Shown here piece after piece: positions 7,823 to 17,189 of a stretch of DNA of 64,000 bases. How positions within the stretch are numbered: the first letter of the stretch is position 1; each line of letters begins with the position of its first letter. The notes under the pieces are model-generated. The model was not told where the DNA came from and searched no databases. It saw only the letters and a program-made list of their open reading frames with translations. The stretch lies in assembly GCA_018715525.1 (NCBI GenBank), contig DVLL01000015.1:1-64000 (forward strand). The letters are read 5' to 3'. This stretch comes from Candidatus Faeciplasma pullistercoris (GTDB taxonomy: Bacteria; Bacillota; Clostridia; Oscillospirales; Ruminococcaceae). The translations under genes were made by a program, and so were the position numbers.

Positions 7823-9484
7823 ATGATAACCGGAAAAATTCTTCGTGACGCTTTTATCAGCGCAGCCAACAGCATCTCGAACAACAAAAAGAAGGTAGAC
7901 GAGCTAAACGTCTTTCCCGTTCCCGACGGCGATACCGGCACAAATATGTCAATGACGCTTGCCAACGCCAAGAAGGAGCTCGAGCTTATGCCGGACAGCA
8001 CGACTGTTTCCGATGTCGCCAAGGTGATGGCTTCCGGGCTTCTTCGCGGCGCGAGGGGCAACTCCGGAGTGATAACCTCGCTCCTTTTCAAGGGGTTTGA
8101 CAAGGCGCTTGCCGGAAAAGCGGAGGCGGATACCGCGCTTTTGGCGGATGCTCTTGACATAGGTGTGTCCAAGGCGTACAAGGCTGTGATGAAGCCCACC
8201 GAGGGAACGATACTCACCGTCGCGAGGCTTTCGGCGGCGAAAGCCAAGCAGGTGTGCCAGGACGTCACCGATATATCCGAGTTCTGGGAGATAGTCTGCC
8301 GTGAGGCGGAGGCAGTTCTTGACACCACTCCGGAGCTTCTTCCTACCCTCAAGAAGGCGGGCGTTGTGGACGCCGGCGGAAAGGGTCTTTGCATAATTTT
8401 CAGGGCGATGGGAAAGGTATTCGCGGGCGAAAAGATGGTGGAGAGCGAAACGAGCGTAAAATCCGCGGAGCCCGTGACGGTGGAGACCTTCTCCTCGGTG
8501 GTCGGAGAGTTTGACGAGGAGATACACTTTACCTATTGTACCGAGTACATAGTGAAGAAGGCTCACGGCTGCGACGACGCCATAAAGCTCAGAGCCTACC
8601 TCGAGACGATAGGCGACTGCGTGGTCGTAGTCGAGGACGACGAGATCATAAAGGTTCATGTCCACACTAACAACCCCGGACTCGCTATAGAAAAGGGACT
8701 CGAGTTTGGCTCGATGAACCTCCCGAAAATAGAGAACATGCGCTATCAGCATGAGGAAAAGCTAAAGGAGAGCACCGTAAACGTCTCAAGCTCGAATAAG
8801 GCCTACGCCTATGCTGTTCCCGAGAACGAGTACGGCTTTGTCGCCGTGGCGAGCGGAGAGGGCATAGAGGAGATGTTCAAGGACGCCGGAGCCGACTGCA
8901 TAGTCAAGGGCGGGCAGACAATGAACCCCTCCACCGAGGATATACTCGCGGCGATACAATCCTGCCCTGCGCACACGGTGTTCGTTCTTCCGAACAACAA
9001 GAATATAATCATGGCTGCTGAGCAGGCGGTAAAGCTTGCCGACAGGAGGGTGTGCGTGCTCCAGACAAGGACTATACCGCAGGGAATAGCCGCGCTTTTA
9101 GCGTTTGACCCGTCCGCCGACTATGCCTCGAACAGCAGCGAGATGACAAGGGCGTTTGAGCGTGTCAAGACAGGACAAATCACCTTTGCGGCCCGTGACA
9201 GCGAATTTGACGGACAAAAGATAAAGGAGGGCGAGGTGCTCGCTCTTGACAACGGCAAGCTCGCCTTTGTCGAGGAGGATGTTGGCAAGGCTGCCTACAG
9301 ACTCATTAAGAAGCTGGTAAGCTCGGACAGCGAGTTTATAACCATAATATACGGCAGCGGGATTTCCGAGGACGAGGCGGAGGAGCTTCGAGCCAAGGTG
9401 GAGGAGAAGTTCGGGCAGAGGCTGGATGTGAGTCTTCTCAGCGGCGGTCAGCCGGTATATTACTATATTATCAGCGTTGAATAA
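7823..9484 (+). CDS. fakA: Fatty acid kinase subunit FakA (YloV-like, DhaL/DegV architecture)
   Basis: FakA phosphorylates exogenous fatty acids bound by a FakB carrier so they can enter phospholipid synthesis. The 553-residue protein has the N-terminal DhaL kinase domain (about 1-200), with the nucleotide/metal motif NVFPVPDGDTGTNM holding aspartates 35 and 37. A middle domain follows, then a C-terminal domain from about residue 340 with the DegV-like end GGQPVYYYIISVE. Length matches YloV/FakA. The ribosome binding site AAAGGAG is rather far (14 bases) from the ATG. No fakB gene lies in this window, so the carrier must be encoded elsewhere. It follows the Asp23 gene as in many Firmicutes. 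Confidence 0.93.
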   Translation: MITGKILRDAFISAANSISNNKKKVDELNVFPVPDGDTGTNMSMTLANAKKELELMPDSTTVSDVAKVMASGLLRGARGNSGVITSLLFKGFDKALAGKAEADTALLADALDIGVSKAYKAVMKPTEGTILTVARLSAAKAKQVCQDVTDISEFWEIVCREAEAVLDTTPELLPTLKKAGVVDAGGKGLCIIFRAMGKVFAGEKMVESETSVKSAEPVTVETFSSVVGEFDEEIHFTYCTEYIVKKAHGCDDAIKLRAYLETIGDCVVVVEDDEIIKVHVHTNNPGLAIEKGLEFGSMNLPKIENMRYQHEEKLKESTVNVSSSNKAYAYAVPENEYGFVAVASGEGIEEMFKDAGADCIVKGGQTMNPSTEDILAAIQSCPAHTVFVLPNNKNIIMAAEQAVKLADRRVCVLQTRTIPQGIAALLAFDPSADYASNSSEMTRAFERVKTGQITFAARDSEFDGQKIKEGEVLALDNGKLAFVEEDVGKAAYRLIKKLVSSDSEFITIIYGSGISEDEAEELRAKVEEKFGQRLDVSLLSGGQPVYYYIISVE

Positions 9485-9568
9485 ATTTTGATGCGGCGTC
9501 GCTTATCTTGGCATGTTAGGCGGCGCCGGCACTTTGACGATATCGGCATGACTGAAAGGAAGAGTTAG

Positions 9569-11302
9569 TTGAAAGAGCTTTTGAAGTATTTTAAGGGATT
9601 TCGGATAGAGGCGATATGCGCCCCCTTCTTCAAGATCATAGAGGTAGTCTTCGAGCTTATGGTCCCGCTCGTCGTGGCAAGGATCATAGACGTCGGCATA
9701 CCCTCGGGCGACAAGGGCTATATCGCGGCGATGTGCGGCGTGATGGTGCTTTTGGGAGTGGTAGGCCTTGGAAGCACTCTTACCGCGCAGTATTTTGCCG
9801 CAAAGAGCGCTGTAAGGTTCACCTCGGCCGTCAGGCAGGCACTTTTTGACCATATACAGTCGCTGTCGTTTACCGAGCTGGACAATTTGGGACCGTCTAC
9901 CCTGATAACGAGGCTTACAAACGACCTCAACCAGGTTCAGAACGGCGTGAACCTGACTTTGAGGCTTTTGATGCGCTCGCCTATCATAGTTTTCGGAGCT
10001 GTGTTCATGGCGTTTTCTATCGACCCCGGCTCCGCTTGGATATTCGTGGGCGTCATACCCGCGCTTTCGATAGTTATATTCGGTATAATGCTGATAAGCA
10101 TACCTCTTTACACCAAGGTGCAGCGCAGGCTGGACGGAGTGCTCCTAAAGACAAAGGAGAACCTCGCCGGCGCGAGGGTGATAAGGGCGTTCTGCATGGA
10201 GGAGAGCGAGACCCGCGATTTCGTTGAGAAGAACGACATGCTCGCCTCCACCCAGAAGTTCGTCGGAAGGATATCATCGATAATGAACCCGATGACATAT
10301 GTGATAGTCAATCTCGGAATAATTTTTCTTATCTACTCCGGAGCTCTCAGGGTAGAGGCCGGAGCGCTGACACAGGGAATGGTAATAGCGCTCTATAACT
10401 ACATGTCGCAGATACTCACCGAGCTTGTAAAGCTCGCCAACCTCATAATAAGCGTCACCAAGAGTCTTGCCTGCGCCAAAAGGGTTTCGGCGGTTCTCGC
10501 GGTACGCTCCTCTATGACCGACGGAACGCTTGAGGAGTCGAACAGGAAAAGCGAGTACTCCGTGGAGTTCAACGATGTGTCGTTCAGATATTCGGGAGCG
10601 GCGGCTGATTCTGTCGAGCGGGTGAGCGTGAAGATAAAGAAGGGAGAAACGGTTGGGATAATCGGGTCTACCGGCTGCGGAAAGACTACGCTTGTCAGCC
10701 TGATCCCGAGATTTTACGATTGCAGCGAGGGAGAGGTGCTCGTTGACGGAGTAAACGTCTCACAGTACCGCTCGGAATCTCTCAGGGACAAGATAGGTAC
10801 AGTCATGCAGAAGTCGGTGCTCTTTAACGGCTCGATAAGGGAAAACATCAGGTGGGGCAAGCCGGACGCCACCGACGGCGAGATAATGGACGCCGTAAAG
10901 GCGGCGCAGGCGGAGAATGTCGTCGCCGCGAAGCCTGAGGGACTCGATTATGTCATCGAGCAGGGGGGGAAGAACCTGTCCGGCGGACAGATGCAGAGGC
11001 TGTGCATAGCCAGAGCGCTTGTAAAGAAGCCGGAAATACTTATACTTGACGACAGCTCCTCCGCGCTCGACTACGCCACCGATGCGGCGCTCAGGAAGTC
11101 GATAGCATCCCTTGAGTATAATCCGACCGTCCTGACGGTGTCCCAAAGGGTATCGACCGTCATGCACGCGGACAGGATAATAGTTTTAGAGGACGGACGC
11201 ACAGTCGGAATAGGCACGCATGACGAGCTCTTGAGCGAATGCCCTGAGTATAAGGAACTGTACGAGTCTCAGATCAAGAGCAGCAGCGGAGGTGTCAGGT
11301 AA
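9569..11302 (+). CDS. ABC exporter half-transporter with degenerate catalytic site (heterodimer subunit 1)
   Basis: A 577-residue fused membrane-ATPase ABC exporter subunit: six membrane helices in residues 1-310, then the nucleotide-binding domain. Walker A GSTGCGKTT is near residue 365 and the signature NLSGGQ near 467. The Walker B/D-loop reads LILDDSSSALD, so the catalytic glutamate after Walker B is aspartate. This is the pattern of the non-hydrolysing site in heterodimeric exporters such as BmrCD or TM287/288. It begins with TTG, with GAAAGGAAG upstream. Its stop overlaps the next start by one base (TAATG), fixing the pair as one complex. The substrate (drug, lipid or peptide) is not predictable. 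Confidence 0.92.
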   Translation: MKELLKYFKGFRIEAICAPFFKIIEVVFELMVPLVVARIIDVGIPSGDKGYIAAMCGVMVLLGVVGLGSTLTAQYFAAKSAVRFTSAVRQALFDHIQSLSFTELDNLGPSTLITRLTNDLNQVQNGVNLTLRLLMRSPIIVFGAVFMAFSIDPGSAWIFVGVIPALSIVIFGIMLISIPLYTKVQRRLDGVLLKTKENLAGARVIRAFCMEESETRDFVEKNDMLASTQKFVGRISSIMNPMTYVIVNLGIIFLIYSGALRVEAGALTQGMVIALYNYMSQILTELVKLANLIISVTKSLACAKRVSAVLAVRSSMTDGTLEESNRKSEYSVEFNDVSFRYSGAAADSVERVSVKIKKGETVGIIGSTGCGKTTLVSLIPRFYDCSEGEVLVDGVNVSQYRSESLRDKIGTVMQKSVLFNGSIRENIRWGKPDATDGEIMDAVKAAQAENVVAAKPEGLDYVIEQGGKNLSGGQMQRLCIARALVKKPEILILDDSSSALDYATDAALRKSIASLEYNPTVLTVSQRVSTVMHADRIIVLEDGRTVGIGTHDELLSECPEYKELYESQIKSSSGGVR

Positions 11303-13050
11303 TGAGAAGAGCGGGCTCAGGAGCACAGACGGAGACGATAAAGAAGCTTGTCCATATGCTAAGGAAATACCGCGTGCTGATGGTAATGTCCATAATTTTC
11401 GCGGCGGCGTACGTCATTATGACACTTTATGCCCCGATAATCTTCGGCAAGGCGATAGACAACATCGCCGACGATGGAGTAAACCTCGGGATGGTAGTGG
11501 AGTATCTTGTCAAGGCGGGAATAATCGTCGCGGCAGCTTCCGTGCTCCAATGGATAATGAACCTTATCAACAACCGAATCACCTTTGAGACGGTGAGGGA
11601 TATAAGGGACAGGGCGTTCAAAAAAATCGAGGCTCTGCCGCTGAAGTATATAGACTCCCACGCCCACGGCGACCTTGTCAGCAGAGTAATAGCTGATGTC
11701 GACCAGCTCGCCGACGGACTTTTGCTCGGTTTTTCGCAGTTTTTCACCGGAGTCGTGACGATAGTCGCCACGCTTTGCTTCATGCTTTCAATAAGCTGGA
11801 AGATAAGCCTTATAACCGTTGTGCTCACGCCGCTTTCGCTTTTTGTCGCGAGATTCCTTGCAAAATCCACCTACGACCTCTTCAAGAGGCAGTCTCAGAC
11901 GAGGGGCAGGCAGACCGCGCTCATAGACGAGATGATAGGCTCGCAGAAGGTGGTCAAGGCGTACAACTACACCGGCAGGAGCCATAAGCGCTTCTGCGAG
12001 ATTAACGACGAGCTGACAAAGGTATCGGTCAAGGCGATATTCCTTTCCTCGCTTGTAAATCCGTCCACGAGGTTTGTAAACGCCATAGTCTACGCTGCTG
12101 TGGGGCTTTCGGGAGCCTTTTCGGTGGTCGCGGGGACGGTCACGGTGGGCGGGCTCACCTGCATACTCAACTATGCCAACCAGTACACCAAGCCGTTCAA
12201 CGAGATAAGCGGCGTAGTGACCGAGCTTCAGAACGCGCTTGCCTGCGCGGCGAGAATATTCGAGCTTATCGAGGCTGAGGAGCAGCCCTCTGACGCCGGC
12301 AACGAGGAGCTGCGCGACATAACCGGTCATGTCCAGCTTGACAACGTATGCTTCTCATACGTTCCCGGAAGAAAGCTCATCGAGAATTTCAACCTAACGG
12401 TCGAGCCGGGTCAGCGCATAGCTATCGTGGGACCCACCGGCTGCGGAAAGACTACTCTTATAAACCTGCTTATGAGGTTTTACGATGTCGATTCGGGAAG
12501 CATCAGGGTAGAGGGCAAGGACATACGCGAGGTCACAAGAAAGAGCCTGCGCTCCGGCTACGGAATGGTATTGCAGGAGACATGGCTCAAGTCGGGGACT
12601 ATCCGTGAAAATATCAAGATGGGATGCCCGGACGCCTCCGACGAGGAGATGATAGAGGCGGCGAAGGCTACCCACGCCCACAGCTTCATAAAGCGTCTGC
12701 CTCAGGGCTATGACACCGTTATAGGCGAGGACGGCGGAAGCATTTCAGCGGGGCAGAAGCAGCTCCTTTGCATCACGAGGGTCATGCTCGCAAAGCCTCC
12801 TGTGCTTATCCTTGATGAGGCGACCTCCTCGATAGATACAAAGACGGAGATAAGGGTGCAGCGTGCGTTTGAGAAGCTGATGCAGGGCAAAACCAGCTTT
12901 GTCGTGGCGCACAGGCTGTCAACCATAATGAGCTCCGACCTTATACTCGTCATGAAGGACGGAAACGTCATTGAAAAGGGCACTCACGACCAGCTAATGG
13001 CAGCCGGTGGCTTCTACTGCGAGCTGTATAACAGCCAGTTTGCCCACTGA
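11302..13050 (+). CDS. ABC exporter half-transporter with consensus catalytic site (heterodimer subunit 2)
   Basis: The partner of the preceding subunit, 582 residues with the same layout. Walker A GPTGCGKTT is near residue 376. Walker B is canonical (LILDEATSSID near 502-509), so this subunit supplies the catalytic glutamate. Its signature loop is ISAGQKQ rather than LSGGQ, the complementary degeneracy expected in a heterodimer. It is translationally coupled to subunit 1 through a one-base overlap. It is probably a plasma-membrane exporter of the BmrD/LmrD type. No clear terminator follows. Confidence 0.92.
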   Translation: MRRAGSGAQTETIKKLVHMLRKYRVLMVMSIIFAAAYVIMTLYAPIIFGKAIDNIADDGVNLGMVVEYLVKAGIIVAAASVLQWIMNLINNRITFETVRDIRDRAFKKIEALPLKYIDSHAHGDLVSRVIADVDQLADGLLLGFSQFFTGVVTIVATLCFMLSISWKISLITVVLTPLSLFVARFLAKSTYDLFKRQSQTRGRQTALIDEMIGSQKVVKAYNYTGRSHKRFCEINDELTKVSVKAIFLSSLVNPSTRFVNAIVYAAVGLSGAFSVVAGTVTVGGLTCILNYANQYTKPFNEISGVVTELQNALACAARIFELIEAEEQPSDAGNEELRDITGHVQLDNVCFSYVPGRKLIENFNLTVEPGQRIAIVGPTGCGKTTLINLLMRFYDVDSGSIRVEGKDIREVTRKSLRSGYGMVLQETWLKSGTIRENIKMGCPDASDEEMIEAAKATHAHSFIKRLPQGYDTVIGEDGGSISAGQKQLLCITRVMLAKPPVLILDEATSSIDTKTEIRVQRAFEKLMQGKTSFVVAHRLSTIMSSDLILVMKDGNVIEKGTHDQLMAAGGFYCELYNSQFAH

Positions 13051-13199
13051 CATTAGCTGATGTCCCGCCGTTTTAAGACAGGCGTGGCAGGCAGTACTAT
13101 TTCATCACAGCCAAGCATATATTTCACCAAGACCGAATAAAGCGCTTGACGGACGCTTTGGCATAGGCTGAAATACTTTATCGAGGTATGGTGAAATTT

Positions 13200-13670
13200 A
13201 TGTTTGTAAAAACTATTAAGCTCAAAAAAGCCGCAAAAACCCTTGTTATCCTGCTCATAGCGCTTGCAGTCCTGTTTTTGGCGCTCTACTCGCTCAACAG
13301 GCTGATTTCTCCTAAGGGAATAACCCTTGAGTCGCAGTCAGAGCAGATTGAATTTCTTTCCGGTCTCGGCTGGGAGATTTCTCCCGAGCCCATAGACTGC
13401 CGCACCGTGATGATACCCGAGGAGTGGAACGAGGTATATACTCAGTATAACAGCCTTCAGCTACAGCAGGGCTTTGATCTCGACGGCTACAGGGGAAAGT
13501 ACGCGGAGATCTATACATATGAGATCTACAACTATCCGGACGGCGACGAGCCGAAGCAGAATATCGTGGCTCACCTGATGATCTGCGACGGCAGGCTGAT
13601 AGCGGGAGACGTTTGCAGCACCGAACTCGGAGGCTTCATGCAGGGACTCATGAAAACGGAACAGCACTAA
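13200..13670 (+). CDS. DUF4830-type membrane-anchored protein
   Basis: A small protein of about 156 residues with one N-terminal membrane segment (VILLIALAVLFLALYSLN) and an extracellular domain resembling DUF4830: GLGWEISPEPIDCRTVMIPE, then the YAEIYTYEIYNYP region. In-frame alternative starts exist at 13188 (ATG) and 13191 (GTG). 13200 is preferred because GAGGT at 13183-13187 would be too close to the others. It lies 150 bases after the ABC exporter and 34 bases before the pseudouridine synthase. The function is unknown. Confidence 0.7.
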   Translation: MFVKTIKLKKAAKTLVILLIALAVLFLALYSLNRLISPKGITLESQSEQIEFLSGLGWEISPEPIDCRTVMIPEEWNEVYTQYNSLQLQQGFDLDGYRGKYAEIYTYEIYNYPDGDEPKQNIVAHLMICDGRLIAGDVCSTELGGFMQGLMKTEQH

Positions 13671-13704
13671 ATAGCGCGGCGACATGACCGCGCGGGAGGT
13701 CAAA

Positions 13705-14424
13705 ATGCCGCTTATAAGACTTGACAGGTTTATCTGCTCCCAGCTTCCCGGGGTTTCAAGGTCGGGAGTAAAAGAGCTGTGCAAAAAAGGGCAGATATCT
13801 GTAAACGGGGAAACGGAAAGGTCTCCGGAACGAAAAATAGACCCTTATACTGCCGAGGTAGCCGTCCTTGGCAGGAGGATAACGTATAAAGAGCATCTGT
13901 ATATCATGCTCAACAAGCCGGCGGGCGTGGTTTGCGCCACACGCGACGGGCTTTCACAGACGGTGATAGAGCTTCTTCCGCCCGAGCTGCGGCGGCAGGG
14001 GCTTTTTCCTGCGGGAAGGCTGGACAAGGATACCGTCGGGTTTGTGCTTATAACCGACGACGGTGAGCTCGCGCACAGGATGCTCTCCCCAAGGAGCCAT
14101 GTCCCAAAGACCTATTTTGTTCGTCTTGAGAAGCCGATTTGCCCCGGCGCGGGCGAGGCCTTTGCCGCCGGACTTACCCTTTTGGACGGAACCAAATGCC
14201 TTCCGGCGGAGCTGATATGCTCTCAAAAGCCGGACGAATGTACTGTCGTCTTGCATGAGGGAATGTTCCATCAGATCAAAAGAATGTTCGAAGCCTTGGA
14301 CAATAATGTGATTTTCTTAAAGAGAATCGCCATTGGAGGAGTAAAACTCGATAATAATTTGCCATACGGCGGCGTAAGAGAGCTCAAATCCGATGAGGTA
14401 AAAGCTTTGACGAGTGCCGAATAA
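13705..14424 (+). CDS. RsuA/RluB-family rRNA pseudouridine synthase
   Basis: Converts a specific uridine of ribosomal RNA to pseudouridine. The 239-residue protein has an N-terminal S4 RNA-binding domain (IRLDRFICSQLPGVSRSGVK, about 3-60). The catalytic domain follows, with the family motif GRLDKDTVGFVLITDDGE; the aspartate in RLDKDT is the catalytic residue. A C-terminal GMFHQIKRMFEAL motif is also present. The usual family sequence after the catalytic motif is TEGL/TTGL, here TVGF, and small size favours the RsuA branch (16S rRNA). The start at 13705 is set by GGGAGGT five bases upstream; the frame extends to 13684 without a site. Confidence 0.88.
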   Translation: MPLIRLDRFICSQLPGVSRSGVKELCKKGQISVNGETERSPERKIDPYTAEVAVLGRRITYKEHLYIMLNKPAGVVCATRDGLSQTVIELLPPELRRQGLFPAGRLDKDTVGFVLITDDGELAHRMLSPRSHVPKTYFVRLEKPICPGAGEAFAAGLTLLDGTKCLPAELICSQKPDECTVVLHEGMFHQIKRMFEALDNNVIFLKRIAIGGVKLDNNLPYGGVRELKSDEVKALTSAE

Positions 14425-14490
14425 AGTCGTTGTGAGAAGCTACCGTCAAATTAGATAAAGTAAAGGTGATAACTTTAGTTAAAAAAACAC

Positions 14491-14519
14491 TTGTGATATA
14501 TTTACCAAGCGGTTATAAT
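14491..14519 (+). promoter_or_regulatory. Sigma-A-type promoter of msmK
   Basis: TTGTGA at 14491-14496 and perfect TATAAT at 14514-14519 with a 17-base spacer, about 70 bases before the msmK start. Confidence 0.75.
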
Positions 14520-14592
14520 AATAACCATGTAAAGCTGTATTAGTATTATGGTATGGCGGCAAAAGAAAATATATCGTCAAGGAGGCCTTCCA

Positions 14593-15735
14593 ATGGCAAG
14601 CTTATCACTTAAGCACATCTACAAAAAGTATCCCGGCGGCGTAGTTGCGGTATCCGACTTCTGCCTGGAAGTAAAGGACAAGGAATTTATTATATTCGTA
14701 GGTCCTTCCGGCTGCGGAAAATCCACTACTCTTCGTATGATCGCAGGTCTTGAGGAAATCACCGACGGCGAGCTGTACATAGGCAACAGACTGGTTAACG
14801 ATATCGCTCCTAAGGACAGAGATATCGCCATGGTTTTCCAGAACTATGCTTTGTATCCTCATATGACGGTATTCGAGAACATGGCATTCGGTCTCAAGCT
14901 CAGAAAGACTCCCAAGGATCAGATCGCGCGCAAGGTTGAGGAAGCCGCCAGAATACTCGATATCCAGCACCTTCTCGACAGAAAGCCGAAGGCTTTGTCA
15001 GGCGGTCAGAGACAGCGTGTCGCTTTGGGACGTGCTCTCGTTCGTGAGCCTCAGGTGTTCTTGCTCGACGAGCCTCTTTCCAACCTCGACGCCAAGCTGC
15101 GTGCTCAGATGAGAACCGAGATCGCTCTTCTCCACAAGAGACTCGGAACCACCTTTATCTATGTAACCCACGACCAGACCGAGGCTATGACCATGGCCGA
15201 CAGAATCGTCGTTATGAAGGACGGCTTCATTCAGCAGGTCGATACTCCTCAGACTCTTTATTCCTACCCCTGCAACCTCTTCGTGGCAGGATTTATCGGA
15301 TCTCCTCAGATGAACTTCATTGAGTCCAAGCTTGTGAAGATCGACGGCAGGTACAACATCGAGTTCGGTTCCGAGGACACCAAGGAGAGAAGAGGAAGAA
15401 AGTTCTATATCGAGATCCCCGAGTCCAAGGTAAACGAGGAGCTTCTGCTTCCCTACCTCAACAAGGAGATCATCACCGGCGTTCGTCCCGAGTGCATCCA
15501 CGACGAGGAGATGTTCATTTCCTCCGCCAAGACGGGTATCATCGAGGCTACCGTAAATGTTGCCGAAATGATGGGTGCTGAGACCTATCTCTACCTCAGC
15601 TGCGAAGGCATCAACCTTACAGCAAGGGTTTCTAACCGCTCTACCGCAAGACCTCAGGATGTCATCACCTGCGCTATCGACGCAAACAGAATCCATATCT
15701 TTGATAAGGAAACTGAGAAGACTATTCTCAACTGA
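14593..15735 (+). CDS. msmK: Sugar ABC transporter ATPase, MsmK/UgpC/MalK type
   Basis: The energising ATPase of carbohydrate importers. The 380-residue protein has the MalK layout: ATPase domain with Walker [10 protein letters not shown] (37-45), Q-loop, signature [16 protein letters not shown] (near 135) and Walker [15 protein letters not shown] (near 156). A C-terminal regulatory OB-type domain follows (about 240-380). AAGGAGG lies 7 bases before the ATG; the longer frame from 14548 has no site. No permease or binding protein adjoins it: it has its own promoter and terminator. In Firmicutes such lone MsmK proteins serve several sugar transporters. It is therefore the best candidate ATPase for the four ATPase-less permeases at 31.2-33.1 and 38.1-40.1 kb (inference). 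Confidence 0.92.
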   Translation: MASLSLKHIYKKYPGGVVAVSDFCLEVKDKEFIIFVGPSGCGKSTTLRMIAGLEEITDGELYIGNRLVNDIAPKDRDIAMVFQNYALYPHMTVFENMAFGLKLRKTPKDQIARKVEEAARILDIQHLLDRKPKALSGGQRQRVALGRALVREPQVFLLDEPLSNLDAKLRAQMRTEIALLHKRLGTTFIYVTHDQTEAMTMADRIVVMKDGFIQQVDTPQTLYSYPCNLFVAGFIGSPQMNFIESKLVKIDGRYNIEFGSEDTKERRGRKFYIEIPESKVNEELLLPYLNKEIITGVRPECIHDEEMFISSAKTGIIEATVNVAEMMGAETYLYLSCEGINLTARVSNRSTARPQDVITCAIDANRIHIFDKETEKTILN

Positions 15736-15747
15736 TTTTGTCATGGG

Positions 15748-15796
15748 ATGCGGCTGCTTTGTTTTTGGCAGAGCTGCCGCATTTTGTATATTTTTT
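15748..15796 (+). terminator. Terminator after msmK
   Basis: ATGCGGC at 15748-15754 pairs with GCCGCAT at 15776-15782, extended inwards with one mismatch, followed by a T-rich tract. Confidence 0.75.
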
Positions 15797-15817
15797 AAAT
15801 TTACGAGGAATATTGAT

Positions 15818-17074
15818 ATGAAAAAAATAATTTCCGTACTGCTTTGCGCAGCTTTGACATTGGGAATCATGAGCGGCTGCAACGCAGAAGCCGTCTCGGA
15901 AGGAGAAAAAGAGAAGAGCATGCCACTTGAATGGATAGAAGAGCCCCAGAGCTATGAGGACTATCTCAACAACGCAAAAATCACGTCGCTGACCCAGCTC
16001 GGCAACACCTACCGTCTCAAGAAGGCGATGGACAAGGCCAGAGCAGGAGAGACGGTAAACATCGCGTACATAGGCGGTTCGATAACCGAGGGCGATATTT
16101 TGCAGCCCGAGGAGAGGTATGTAAACCGCACCTACAACTATTTCAAGGAAAAGTTCGGCAAGGGAGACGGCGAGAACGTCCAGTTCTTTAACGCCGGCTT
16201 CAGAGGCACCGGCTCCAAGCTCGGCGCGCTCAGGCTTGAGGACGACGTTCTTTCTCACCAGCCCGATATAGTATTTGTCGAGTACGCCGTAAACGACGGA
16301 GGCGACCCCAGCGACAAGGACGGCTTCGAGAGCATTATCAGAACCTGCCTCGAATATGAGACCCAGCCTGCCGTGATTCTTCTCTTTGCCAGAATGGACA
16401 ACGGCGGAAGCTCTCAGGACTGGAAGAAGGAGATAGGCGAGTATTACGACGTCTCCATGATAAGCTATGCGGACGGCATAACCTATCTTATGGACAACGG
16501 AGCGATGACCTGGGCGGAATTCTCCGACGACTACACCCACCCCAACGCGCACGGCGGAGAGGTCATAGCGGAGTTTATAAACTACTTCTATGACGAGGCG
16601 GACAGACTTCCCGCATCGGAGTCGGATATAGTTATACCCGAGCTCATGTTTGACGGCTACTATGTCAACGCTCACCTGCTCACCAAGAACAATTATGAGC
16701 TAACCGACGAGACCAAGGGCTCGTGGAAGAAGGGAAGCACAGGCGACCATTTCCCGAACGGCTGGACAAAATCGTTCAGCGAGGAGAACGAGCCTATCGT
16801 ATTTGAGTTTACCGGCAAGGACGCCTATGTCATTCATCCTCAGGCGGGAAATCAGACCTATGGCACGCTTGTCTGCAACGTATACTTCAACGACGAGCTG
16901 GTTGTGACTAAAGAGATACTCGAGTATTCAGAGGGCGGCTGGATGGCTGCGATCCCCGTTGAGCTGTACCATGCTCCCGAGGAGGGCGAGTACCGCATCG
17001 AGTTTACCGCAAGCGAGGACTACGTCAAGTGCGACCTTCAGATACTCGCGGTCGGCTACACCACCGTTGACTGA
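15818..17074 (+). CDS. Secreted SGNH/GDSL-family esterase lipoprotein
   Basis: A 418-residue lipoprotein: signal peptide with lipobox IMSGC, Cys21, then an SGNH hydrolase domain. Block I reads IAYIGGSITEG (catalytic serine in GGSIT). The asparagine block is VEYAVNDGG, and the aspartate-histidine block is DDYTHPNAHGG. All four SGNH residues therefore appear intact. The last about 160 residues form a beta-rich domain without a recognised family. The family hydrolyses esters, often acetyl groups on polysaccharides, so a glycan deacetylase role is plausible but not shown. GAGGA at 15805-15809 and the signal peptide define the start; the open frame extends far upstream through msmK. Confidence 0.85.
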   Translation: MKKIISVLLCAALTLGIMSGCNAEAVSEGEKEKSMPLEWIEEPQSYEDYLNNAKITSLTQLGNTYRLKKAMDKARAGETVNIAYIGGSITEGDILQPEERYVNRTYNYFKEKFGKGDGENVQFFNAGFRGTGSKLGALRLEDDVLSHQPDIVFVEYAVNDGGDPSDKDGFESIIRTCLEYETQPAVILLFARMDNGGSSQDWKKEIGEYYDVSMISYADGITYLMDNGAMTWAEFSDDYTHPNAHGGEVIAEFINYFYDEADRLPASESDIVIPELMFDGYYVNAHLLTKNNYELTDETKGSWKKGSTGDHFPNGWTKSFSEENEPIVFEFTGKDAYVIHPQAGNQTYGTLVCNVYFNDELVVTKEILEYSEGGWMAAIPVELYHAPEEGEYRIEFTASEDYVKCDLQILAVGYTTVD

Positions 17075-17126
17075 CGCTCATACTGAAAACAAAGCTAAAA
17101 AACGCGGGCATAAACCGCGGAATAAC

Positions 17127-17160
17127 AAAACAGCCGCTCCGGCGAGGGACGGCTGTTTTT
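17127..17160. terminator. Terminator between SGNH lipoprotein and M28 peptidase genes
   Basis: AAAACAGCCG (17127-17136) pairs with CGGCTGTTTT (17150-17159), ending in a T-run. The A-run on the left side allows termination of the converging M28 gene as well. Confidence 0.85.
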
Positions 17161-17189
17161 ATGTGCAAATAAGCTGTAAACAGAAAAAT